Position numbers and translations under genes: made by a program
Shown here: one piece after another, positions 1 through 9,177 of the stretch
Position numbering within the stretch: position 1 is the first letter of the stretch
Layout of the letters: every line of letters starts with the position of its first letter
Notes under the pieces: generated by a model
What the model saw: the letters and a program-made list of their open reading frames with translations, nothing else
Told to the model about the DNA's origin: nothing
Database searches by the model: none
Origin: an uncultured Acetatifactor sp.
GTDB lineage: Bacteria; Bacillota; Clostridia; Lachnospirales; Lachnospiraceae
Length of the DNA: 64,000 bases
NCBI GenBank assembly: GCA_949840935.1
Contig: CATKXX010000005.1
Location: 1 to 64,000, forward strand
Direction: 5' to 3'

Positions 1-53
1 AAGCACCAAAACGGAAGAAGTAAAAAAATAGTACAAATCGTTTCCAAGGGAGA

Positions 54-108
54 AACGGCCACAGCCCGCAAAATCACTGGGGTTGTAGCCGTTTTTTCTT
101 TTCACAAG
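54..108 (+). terminator. Rho-independent terminator
   Basis: Hairpin AACGGCCACA...TTGTAGCCGTT followed by a T run. Confidence 0.6.
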
Positions 109-202
109 TGTCAAACTCGGGATTGTAACAGCTTTTTCATTTTTCGCAAGCCGTCTTCCGCGACTTTCTCATAGCATACGTCCGTTATTCACCCTGCCCC
201 TG

Positions 203-1282
203 TCATCCGCAGTCTTCCATCCTTCCTTCTTCATTCAACGCTTTTTCCTCCAGGGCTTCTTTCTGCATCTTATTCAGATACAGAAGTGAAAAAAATACAA
301 TAGCCAAAATAGTCACTCCCGATTTAACCTGACTTGCTATATCCCCTGTCCTGTCCCATTTATAAAAATTATAAGCACAATTGAAAATGATGAAAGCACA
401 GAATCCGGAAAAAGCGACGATCGGATACTCCTTACGGTTCTTTTTCGTCTTACGTACTGCAAACTTCAGAAGAAACGACGCTACGATCAGGGCCGTAATG
501 GTATTCAAACACAGCAGAACCGGTTCGTGCTTTCCAATCTTTGCATAAATCGGCGCTGCGCCACAGGAAAACAGGAACAGTGCGGAAGCGAACAGTGTCC
601 ACGATGGAAACACCCGCTTGGCTGTGTAATCGTCATCGTTATCCTTGCTGAACGGCTGTTTATCCATCAGCCTGAACAGGAAAACCCCTACAGCAACAGC
701 TCCGAAGGAAACTATGACAAACAAGTACAGGCTGTTTATATAATTGGCGTATCTCCAACTGTCATCTGCTGCGTAATTCACCGCATTCAGATAGCAGCAC
801 CAGAAAAAGCCCCTGATAACAATATTGAAAAACTCCTTCCTTGACTGTAATAATGTACAGGCAAACTGCTCATAGCCCAATCCTGATATATGAGCAATCA
901 TGGAACATACAATAAAAGCCCCCAGCACGTTGGGAAGTACATTCACAAAAAATACGGAGGGAATATCCCCTGCCCCGCTGAAACGGATCTCTTTTACCAG
1001 AATCCCGCAGATCACAGGCAGTAATGCAAACCCAACAAAAAACAAATATTTATAACTATTTTTAATCCTGAACATTCTGACTATGGCGTTACCCCAGTGT
1101 ATATATTTGTCAACCGCCACTATGATATCAATCAAAGCCGTTATAAGAATGTAAATTACCGTAATAATTATATTCTGCGTTATGACTGCACACAAAACAG
1201 AACAAAACGCACTTTCACAAATGACCGCTATCTTCCATAGCACTTCCTTATCTTCCCATATGTTTGTCAAAAATTTGTCCAT
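203..1282 (-). CDS. Multi-pass membrane protein of unknown function
   Basis: 359 aa ORF with many hydrophobic segments; no family recognised. Confidence 0.6.
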   Translation of the reverse strand: MDKFLTNIWEDKEVLWKIAVICESAFCSVLCAVITQNIIITVIYILITALIDIIVAVDKYIHWGNAIVRMFRIKNSYKYLFFVGFALLPVICGILVKEIRFSGAGDIPSVFFVNVLPNVLGAFIVCSMIAHISGLGYEQFACTLLQSRKEFFNIVIRGFFWCCYLNAVNYAADDSWRYANYINSLYLFVIVSFGAVAVGVFLFRLMDKQPFSKDNDDDYTAKRVFPSWTLFASALFLFSCGAAPIYAKIGKHEPVLLCLNTITALIVASFLLKFAVRKTKKNRKEYPIVAFSGFCAFIIFNCAYNFYKWDRTGDIASQVKSGVTILAIVFFSLLYLNKMQKEALEEKALNEEGRMEDCG

Positions 1283-1567
1283 GGCAGCTTACCTCCCGCA
1301 AACAACGGATCGTTACATTGTTATTAATTAATTCTTATCATTTACGCCAATTACTGTTTTAATATTCGCATGGCATATTTCACGATAATATTATCATATT
1401 AACCCTATGTAATCAATTGGTATTTGCCTGCGGCGTACCTGTTTGTTCGCCTATTTGTTCGCGGTATACGAAAAAGCAGGATACCTTTTCTGATATCCTG
1501 CCGCTCCGCGTCTGGCGTGCTGCGCATATATCGATTCTTTTGTTTCCATGTCAAATAAAATCGAACA

Positions 1568-2647
1568 CTATAATTGTTTGAGGCAGGCCTGGACTTCAGC
1601 ACATACGGCGCGGTCATTTTCAAACACCTTCGCAAACAGGCGTTTCAGCGTTTCCTGTGTTTCCTGCTGCATGATCAACTCTGCAGATCGGGGGGTGATA
1701 TCATATCCTGTCCCGGGGCCAACGCCAAGAGCGCCCCATATCTGCCATCCGATGCCATGTGTTTCCTCATTTCCGTCCTTAATATACCGTTCATAAAATA
1801 CATCCTTCAGCCGATTATGTATTTCTTTATCCGTACAAATATTACACAGCAGGCTATCGGCTCCGGCAAAGCCTTCCGCGGCGTGCCACCTTGCTTCAAT
1901 CGGCACGCCGTTGATGCTGTTCATCATTCCGGCAATATCCATGGCGTTTTCTGCCGTCACATGGTCAAGGGTATCCATGATCACGCTTTCAAGCGCCGTA
2001 TTCTCCTCATAGGACAGGGCGGCTGCGATCCGTTCCAGGAATTCCCTGCAGGACATATCAGGCGCGGTATTACCGGTGATGACAATGGCGTCGCGCAGCA
2101 CGGAATGCCATTGATCGGACAAAGCATGAAACTGCGAATCCAAGCCATATATGGTGTCCTCGTCATAGCCCACCGCAAGAATCCACTCCATTTCGTTTTC
2201 CAACCGCAGCAGGGTCGGGAACCCATTATCCAAAGAGCTTTTCATTGCGGAAAGTACTTCTTCCCGCGCGCTTGTCCCATCAAAACGAAGCCAGGAAAAT
2301 CCCGCAAACCTCGCCTGCGCATCTACAAATTCGTCATCCCAGCGCCATCCTTTGGAAAATCCCGGCAGGGTATGCGGATCCACAGAATCATCCCAGGGAT
2401 AATCGAAACCGAACGCTAATGTGGATGCGGTCAAAAGACAATGGTAAATGGAGCCTTGATGGTTTTCCAACGGATGATCGCCGCAGGGGCGGCAATGGAC
2501 GCAATAGCGGCGGTTCTGCGTACACCAGTATGGCGTTTCTTCCGTGTATCCGCGGGCAATGACCAGCGCGGAAGCAAGAGCCGCAGTGAAGTTGTCCGAT
2601 TCCGCTCCCACCGGAAAGGGTACCTGATTTTCTAATATTTTTTTCAT
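1568..2647 (-). CDS. BtrH/C39-like (papain-fold-like) hypothetical protein
   Basis: 359 aa; 4-nt ATGA overlap with the upstream ORF; resembles proteins found next to AraC regulators in Clostridia. Confidence 0.5.
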   Translation of the reverse strand: MKKILENQVPFPVGAESDNFTAALASALVIARGYTEETPYWCTQNRRYCVHCRPCGDHPLENHQGSIYHCLLTASTLAFGFDYPWDDSVDPHTLPGFSKGWRWDDEFVDAQARFAGFSWLRFDGTSAREEVLSAMKSSLDNGFPTLLRLENEMEWILAVGYDEDTIYGLDSQFHALSDQWHSVLRDAIVITGNTAPDMSCREFLERIAAALSYEENTALESVIMDTLDHVTAENAMDIAGMMNSINGVPIEARWHAAEGFAGADSLLCNICTDKEIHNRLKDVFYERYIKDGNEETHGIGWQIWGALGVGPGTGYDITPRSAELIMQQETQETLKRLFAKVFENDRAVCAEVQACLKQL

Positions 2648-3699
2648 TTGTTATCCTCCAATATTTCACTGATATAACCATATGCCCGCTGGTCGTGCAC
2701 CTTCATCCGCTCAATCAGCCCTGCAAACAGGCGGCGGTTTTCTGCTCTGGCCAGCTGGCGCGTCTGGGCCTCTCCCCGCTCCCAGCCTCCCAAGACGGGG
2801 ATCATCTCTTTCCAGATGATTTCCGTTATCCCCTCCAATTCCCCAGCGGCGGCATTCAGACCGGGGGCCATTGCAGGGTACTGCCGGGCCAGCCTGCGCA
2901 GATACTCTGCCGCTTGGCCGCGCCCATCGGAGAGGCAGTCCATGGCGTCACCGTGACACATCATGCGCTCCACCAACAGGGGAAAGATGGCATCAGCCGG
3001 AAAGTCCCGGTCACACAACAGGGCGTCCTTCCAGGCGTCATAAGCCAGGATGCCTTTGGCATAGGTTCCGCACATACGCCCTTCCAGAGCCTCCGCCGCG
3101 TTTTGAAGCGCTTCTGCGGGAGTGAGGGGAGAAAGGCTTTCCGTGCCAGTGGCGATCAGGGCGGTTGTACAGGGATTCTCCCACCAGTCCCCGGTGATAA
3201 AATATCCGTTTTTCTCGAACCGGACGCCTGCCTGGTATTCCGGATACTCCTGAAACACATTCCAGCCCATCAGTACATTGCCGCCGTCCTGATATCCGGT
3301 TATAACGCAGGCCTCCGGCGGGCCTATGATGCCCAGGGCGATGACCGGGTTCCCCGCGTCGATCTCCCTGCAGATGAAATCCATAAAATCTTCCTTATTC
3401 GTCTGCGGCGTGCGGCCCATTAACTTAAACTCCCGCTCCATGGCCCTCATGCCGCTGCGGAACACTTTTGTGAAATCGTCAAAAGTAAGGGCGGCATCCA
3501 CATTGCCGCCGTCCCAACAGGCGGTATTCCAGGCAAGCCGGAAAGCCGCACCGCTCTCGGCCATGGCCCGGGTGTAGTCAACGCATAACCCCAGGTACTT
3601 TGCGCAGGAATGGACGCACATGGGAAAGGGGGTGCATCCGTCCTGGCCATAAGCTACTTTCGGGACGCCGTATAAAATTGCACTGTCTCGTTTTTCCAT
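2644..3699 (-). CDS. BtrH/C39-like (papain-fold-like) hypothetical protein
   Basis: 351 aa; N-terminal motif DGCTPFPMCVHSCAKYLG typical of BtrH-like N-terminal domains. Confidence 0.55.
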   Translation of the reverse strand: MEKRDSAILYGVPKVAYGQDGCTPFPMCVHSCAKYLGLCVDYTRAMAESGAAFRLAWNTACWDGGNVDAALTFDDFTKVFRSGMRAMEREFKLMGRTPQTNKEDFMDFICREIDAGNPVIALGIIGPPEACVITGYQDGGNVLMGWNVFQEYPEYQAGVRFEKNGYFITGDWWENPCTTALIATGTESLSPLTPAEALQNAAEALEGRMCGTYAKGILAYDAWKDALLCDRDFPADAIFPLLVERMMCHGDAMDCLSDGRGQAAEYLRRLARQYPAMAPGLNAAAGELEGITEIIWKEMIPVLGGWERGEAQTRQLARAENRRLFAGLIERMKVHDQRAYGYISEILEDNK

Positions 3700-3740
3700 T
3701 GGGTTTCCTCAACTTTCTTAACTCAGCTTTCTTTTCTCAA

Positions 3741-4172
3741 TCAGCCTGTCTCTGCCGCACGGCTGTCCCTGTCCTCCTCCCGCTTTTTCGGAAGCGCCGC
3801 ACCGTACACGCCCGCGCAGAGCCGCACCCGGGAAAGCGCAGTGGCCTCGGCCCGGAACTGATTTGGCGTGTAACCGGTATGCCTCCGGAAAGCCCGGGAG
3901 AATACGCTCCTGCCGGAAAATCCGTATTGCACGGCAATGTCAAGGATTGTCCTGTCCGTATCCAAAAGCTCCCGGGCGGCATTGGCAATCCTGCGCTCCT
4001 GTACATACCGTGACAGCGGCTTCCCGGTGCGCTTTCGGAACAAATCCCGGATATGCGCCAGGGAAAACCCGGTCTGGCGCACAAGCTCATCCATAAGGAT
4101 TTCCTCCTGCACACGGCTTTCCACAAAGGTACACACAGACCAGATCAGAATAGAGTGATCCATAAATTTCAT
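3741..4172 (-). CDS. AraC-family helix-turn-helix regulator, DNA-binding domain only
   Basis: Double HTH ending in FSRAFRRHTGYTPNQFR, characteristic of the AraC C-terminus. Confidence 0.85.
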   Translation of the reverse strand: MKFMDHSILIWSVCTFVESRVQEEILMDELVRQTGFSLAHIRDLFRKRTGKPLSRYVQERRIANAARELLDTDRTILDIAVQYGFSGRSVFSRAFRRHTGYTPNQFRAEATALSRVRLCAGVYGAALPKKREEDRDSRAAETG

Positions 4173-4219
4173 TCACCTCCCTGCCGGTATTGCTTCAAGG
4201 CAGATTCAGTATAACACGG

Positions 4220-4678
4220 TCACCGGATTGCTGCGCGACAATTTTGAGGAATTTGATTCCGCCATTCCCCGGCCCTCTTTTCATTGGCATTCAGATAATC
4301 TCGCACATTCACATAATCGTTCCACGCCTTCTGTCCCCAGATCACCGCATGGATATGGTGCGTCCGCGTATTCTTTTCCATATCCCCACAGACATACAGA
4401 TGCTGATTTGGCTGATCCTGCATACGATATATGATTCCTCTTTCCCTCAGGGTGATATTATGCTTTAATATTTTATCAAAACTGCTCACACCTACAACGA
4501 TATCCACAATGGGCTTTGCGCAAATACCTTTTATGGAAGTACTCCCGATATGCTGGGCATCGACCATATCCTCCCCCAAAACGCTTTTCAATATGGCAAT
4601 GATCTCCCTCGCCGACTCCTCCCACTCAATCCTGTGCGGTTCCAGCGCGACAGTCCCCCTTAATAATCCCTTTGGCAT
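4220..4678 (-). pseudogene. GrpB-family protein, probable 3' frameshift
   Basis: HIGSTSIKGICAKPIVDIVVGV core is typical of GrpB; the C-terminus switches to EWRNQIPQNCRAAIR* while an adjacent frame reads IKFLKIVAQQSGDRVI, closer to the expected family tail. Confidence 0.6.
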
Positions 4679-4679
4679 A

Positions 4680-5423
4680 TTATTTTCCCATCTCCTGCAA
4701 TCGTTTTTCCTGATATAGCTGCTCCCTGTATGCAGAATCCGTAATGGCACGGCGGATATCATCCTCTCTTTTCTCGGCGGAAAGAATCTGCAACAGCTTT
4801 GCAAACCGGACTTCACCCTCACGAATACCCTCTTTTATTCCTTCTTTTATTCCTTCTGCTATCCCTTTTTTTCTGCCTTCCTCGATACCGTCATTCTTTC
4901 CACTGTGGTAGGCCTGTTCCCTTTCGCTTTTCAGGTGCCTTTCCTCGTCATACTCAAATATGCTCATCGCAATCGCCTCCGCACGATTTTCTGAAAGGAA
5001 TTCTTGCAGAATCCCATTTCGGATACAGTGATCCACCGCATGTTCCACCGCCTCCGAAAGCGACATTTCCCTTACAAATTTTCTTACCAGCTCCACATAT
5101 TCCGCATATTCCCTCAGCACACAACATGCTTCCATCAGACTGGGATTGTTTCCCGGATTAATATTGTACACTGTCACCACCAATTCCAATTCCGGGGTTT
5201 CCTGCTTCTTCTGAAAGGCATCTGATAACTTTAAAAGCTGCTTCTCCGCCTGATAATCCGACCCATTATAAAAAACAACGAAACGCGGTGTGGGAATACC
5301 GACCAGGGCTGACCCATACAAATTCTGATCCCTGGTCCTGCGTTCCAAAACCCTCGCCACATAAAACAGATCCCGCAGGGGCATATTCGGATTGGCAGTG
5401 GACTGATGCTCATAAAGCATCAA
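4680..5423 (-). pseudogene. Rpn/PD-(D/E)XK nuclease-family transposase-like protein, N-terminally truncated
   Basis: LMLYEHQSTANPNMPLRDLFYVARVLERR...FVVFYNG is the core of this family; an in-frame TAA lies just upstream of FFVFDFQLMLYEHQS and the usual N-terminus is absent. Confidence 0.65.
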
Positions 5424-5684
5424 CTGGAAATCAAATACAAAAAATTATCACGCCCTCCTGTCCGACGGCCGTTCCCCGGGATACAGCTTAACAGCCCTCA
5501 AGCCAGCACAGGGAATGATCCGCATTGCAGGCGGATTGTTTCAGATTCTCCTGCTTATTTGATTTATAGTGTTGGAATCAAAGCATGGATTTTCTGAAAC
5601 CTGTGATAAATAAGATAAAACTGATTTACATCAAAGAAAATATGCTTTTACATATCATAACACAGAACAATGGACATTGTAAAC

Positions 5685-5822
5685 ACTTTTTTGGGATGTG
5701 CGTCACACTTTGTGGGATGCAAGCCCCGATTTGGGAGGCGTAGTGGAGCTACGTTGACCAAATTGGGGCACCGCAGGCCGCGAAGTGGGGCGTGTAGACC
5801 GAGGAAACGATTGTTACATGCC
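5685..5822. repeat. Dispersed palindromic repeat, copy A (MITE-like, with internal hairpin insertion)
   Basis: GTGCGTCACACTTTGTGGGATGCAAGCCCCGA...CGAAGTGGGGCGTGTAGACCG matches the reverse complement of copy C at 23328-23432. Confidence 0.7.
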
Positions 5823-6607
5823 CGTCATACTGAAAAAGAAATAGCACCGTGTATAACGGTGCCATCTCTCCATACGCACAAATTCAATCCTATAAATGCA
5901 GGTTATGAATTTGTTTTTGCAACTAGCCAAGTTGCAATCCAGATCGTTAGATCAGGAAATTCCTGTATGTATGTAAACCATTTGTTCATTATTAAGTATA
6001 GCAATTCTACTGCTATTGTCAAGCAAATGTTTTCTCTACTTACTTCCGTTATACCCTGGCGCATATGTGAACATAGGATTTGTATTATTGTTGTGTGTAG
6101 TAGAAAATGGCTAATTCTCTACCGCAACCTCAAATTCACTTTCATAAGTAGATACTCGCATCTGTAGTACTATGTTACATTATTTCCTTTTGTTGTCTCT
6201 GTAGACTGTATATATAAGTCCTAAGACTGCAACACAGGCAGAAACGATTGAACATATGGTTTCCATCTAAGAAATTCCTTATCTACCTATGTCACCACTG
6301 ATAAGAATATCGTAACATGATATGAAATTACATGGTAGAGAGAACGTTTGTTTCTATAAATATAGTTTTTATTATAGTATTCTTACTTATAATAGTTTTA
6401 CATGTCGAGTTTGAAACAGTTGGAAGGAATAGGACAGTACTGTTGATGGCTGGAATCATACGTGCAAGAAACTCTCCTTTCTTGCGTTTTTGTTTATGTT
6501 CTAATCGAACATGTGTCTGATTACCTTTTTGATTACCTTTTGATTACCCAACAAAAGAGAGACACCAGAAACCCGCTAAAATCAAGGCTTTGGCATCTCT
6601 CATTCTA

Positions 6608-6682
6608 TCGGAGTGGCGGGATTCGAACTCGCGACCTCCGCCTCCCTAAGACGGCGCTCTAACCAAGCTGAGCCACACCCCG
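6608..6682 (-). tRNA. tRNA-Pro (AGG anticodon)
   Basis: Cloverleaf by eye: acceptor CGGGGTG/CACTCCG, D-arm GCTCAGCTTGGTTAGAGC, anticodon arm CCGTC-TTAGGGA-GGCGG, T-arm GCGAG-TTCGAAT-CCCGC (one A.C mismatch); no encoded CCA. Confidence 0.85.
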
Positions 6683-6798
6683 TGAACAGTTAAAAGTATA
6701 CTACGTTGTTCGGGTAAATGCAAGTACTTTTTACAATTTACACAAAATTGCACAAATTATAAAAAACATGTAATTTGTACATACAATTATCCGCCCTG

Positions 6799-8076
6799 TC
6801 ACTTTCTTCCCTGTCCGTTGTCTGCACGGGATTTCTTCTGACCGTCGGCCGGCCTCTTGTCCCTTCTGTCCGGGCCGTTCCCATCGGACGCTCCGCCTGT
6901 GTGTCCGGCGTCCCCGGGCTCTGTCAGGGGAAAATATTTTCCCTTCTCCGCATTCCGCCGGTTGACGCTCTCCCGGATCAGCGCGTAAATCGTGGAAAGC
7001 AGCGGGATGAAAAACAGCATACCCGACACCCCGAACAGGCTGCCGCCAAGGCTTACCGCCATCAACACCCATATGGAGGGAAGCCCTACGGAATTGCCCA
7101 CCACCTTGGGATAGATCAGGTTTCCCTCGATCTGCTGGATGATCAGGAACATAATGACAAACCACATGGCCAGCAGAGGATTGTCAATCAGGATCAGAAA
7201 AGCCCCCACTATGCAGCCAATAAAAGCCCCTACGATGGGAATCAGCGCCGTAAAGGCGATGAGCACACCGATCATCAGCGCATAAGGCATCCTGAACAGG
7301 GTCATGAATATGACGAACAGAGTCCCCAGAATCACCGCCTCCAGACACTGGCCCGTGATAAAGCTGCTGAAATTCTTATGAAGCATGGAACACACCTTCA
7401 ACAGATAGCTTCCCGCCTTTTCCGGCAGGTACGCGGAAATGATCCTGACGCACTGGTTCCCCAGCTTTTCCTTCTGTGACAAAATATAGAGCGCAAAGAT
7501 AAAAGCGATCACACTGTTGACAATCCCACCGATAATACCGCTGGCCACACTGACCGTGGAAGTCAACATGTCTCCCGCGCCGTTTTTCAGGAAGTCGAAA
7601 ACCGTATCCGCCAGGGAATCCCAGTTAATCTCTATGGCCTCCAATTCTTCCACCTTCTCTGCCAGCTCGGGATAATTTACCGCCAGGTTTTCCAGCTCCA
7701 GGGTCACTCTGTCCACAAAAGCCGGAATCTTCCTGCCAACCTCCGCCGCCGTGGCCGTCACCTGAGGCACCACCGTGCCGATGACAATGGTAATGACCAG
7801 GAACACCGATATAATGGACAAGACCATGCTTACAGGACGTTTCAGCTTGGATGCCGCTTTCCCGTTCCACCTTTTCAGCACTTTGTTCTCAAATGCCTTC
7901 ATGGGCAGATTCAGCACAAACGCAATCACGCCGCCGTATAAAAACGGCCTGGCAATCTGAAATGCAAACCCAAGCCCTGCGAAGACCTGGTCGCTGTATA
8001 TGATCCCAAGGATCAGCGCAGCCGCCAGAACCATCAGCCATTTAATCTGTTTCATTTTTTCCTTACTAAAACCCAT
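6799..8076 (-). CDS. AI-2E family transporter (PerM/YtvI-like)
   Basis: Multi-pass protein with IGVLIAFTALIPIVGAFIGCIVGAF and GLPSIWVLMAVSLGGSLFG motifs. Confidence 0.8.
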   Translation of the reverse strand: MGFSKEKMKQIKWLMVLAAALILGIIYSDQVFAGLGFAFQIARPFLYGGVIAFVLNLPMKAFENKVLKRWNGKAASKLKRPVSMVLSIISVFLVITIVIGTVVPQVTATAAEVGRKIPAFVDRVTLELENLAVNYPELAEKVEELEAIEINWDSLADTVFDFLKNGAGDMLTSTVSVASGIIGGIVNSVIAFIFALYILSQKEKLGNQCVRIISAYLPEKAGSYLLKVCSMLHKNFSSFITGQCLEAVILGTLFVIFMTLFRMPYALMIGVLIAFTALIPIVGAFIGCIVGAFLILIDNPLLAMWFVIMFLIIQQIEGNLIYPKVVGNSVGLPSIWVLMAVSLGGSLFGVSGMLFFIPLLSTIYALIRESVNRRNAEKGKYFPLTEPGDAGHTGGASDGNGPDRRDKRPADGQKKSRADNGQGRK

Positions 8077-8124
8077 ATCGTAATCCTCTTTCTCCTGAAA
8101 CAAGCAGACAGCCTGTGTCTCCTC

Positions 8125-9177
8125 TCAATCGTCCCCGGCCTGCAAATCCTCAATCGCCCGGATCAGGGCCTCCACGTTTTCCTCCTTCGTGGCCCAGCTG
8201 GTACAGAACCGCACGCAGCTGTGGGTCTCGTCCACCCGCCTGTCATAGGAATACACAAAGCTTTCGCCCAGCCTTTCCAAATCACGGTCGGGCATCTCCA
8301 CGAAAATCTGGTTAGTGTGGTTAGGCGCCAGAAAGGGATATCCCCTCCTGCCCATCGCTTCACGGATCCTCTCCGCATAAGCGTTGGCCCGGGCCGCAAT
8401 CCTGAAGTAGAGCCCGTCGGTAAAGAGCGTATCAAACTGGATTCCCAACAGCCGCCCCTTTGCCAGCAGGCCGCCCTTCTGTTTCATAATATAACGGAAA
8501 TCCTTCTTCAAAAACTCGCTGCTGATGACCACCGCTTCCCCGAACAGGGCTCCCACCTTTGTCCCGCCGATATAGAATACATCCGTATATTCCGCCAGCA
8601 GGGGAAGCGTCAGGTCATTGTCTGACGCGGTCAGGCCATACCCCAGCCTGGCCCCGTCCAGAAAAAGGTACAGGCCGTACTCCCGGCACACCTCATGCAG
8701 AGCTTTTAACTCATCCGCATGGTAAACAGTCCCCAGCTCCGTGGGGCTGGATATGTAGACCATTCCCGGCTGCACCATATGATCCCTGCCCAGCGAATCA
8801 TGTTCCTCACACACCCTGCGCACCTGCTTTGCCGTAATTTTCCCGTCCTCGCCGGGCAGCGCCAGCACCTTGTGTCCGCAGGACTCCACGGCCCCTGTCT
8901 CATGGACATTGATATGTCCCGTGTCAGCGCAAATCACCCCTTGATGGGCGCGGAGGGCGGCATCGATGACGGTAAGGTTTGCCTGGGTTCCTCCCACCAT
9001 GAAATGAACCGCCAGCGTCTCGTCCCCGCAGGCCCTGCGAATCTTATCCGCCGCCTGCTCACAGTAAACGTCCTCCCCATAGCCCGGGGTCTGTTCCAGA
9101 TTGGAAGCGGCAAGGCGCTCCAGAATCTCCGGGTGGGCGCCCTCCGCGTAATCACATTGAAAATAAATTTTATGCAT
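8125..9177 (-). CDS. ltaE: Low-specificity L-threonine aldolase / beta-eliminating lyase
   Basis: PLP fold type I protein with FLDGARLGYGL and FYIGGTKVGALFGEAVV. Confidence 0.8.
   Translation of the reverse strand: MHKIYFQCDYAEGAHPEILERLAASNLEQTPGYGEDVYCEQAADKIRRACGDETLAVHFMVGGTQANLTVIDAALRAHQGVICADTGHINVHETGAVESCGHKVLALPGEDGKITAKQVRRVCEEHDSLGRDHMVQPGMVYISSPTELGTVYHADELKALHEVCREYGLYLFLDGARLGYGLTASDNDLTLPLLAEYTDVFYIGGTKVGALFGEAVVISSEFLKKDFRYIMKQKGGLLAKGRLLGIQFDTLFTDGLYFRIAARANAYAERIREAMGRRGYPFLAPNHTNQIFVEMPDRDLERLGESFVYSYDRRVDETHSCVRFCTSWATKEENVEALIRAIEDLQAGDD

Noticed and set aside
4799-4870. Independent repeat element (cttttattccttcttttattcc)
   Set aside because: Encodes the normal EGIKEGIKEGIREG C-terminal repeat common in Rpn-family proteins.
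5670-6167. 165-aa plus-strand ORF
   Set aside because: Begins in MITE copy A and runs through AT-rich sequence; no domain or RBS support.
6462-6662. 66-aa ORF ending SGGIRTRDLRLPKTAL
   Set aside because: This is the antisense translation of the tRNA-Pro gene, a common false ORF.
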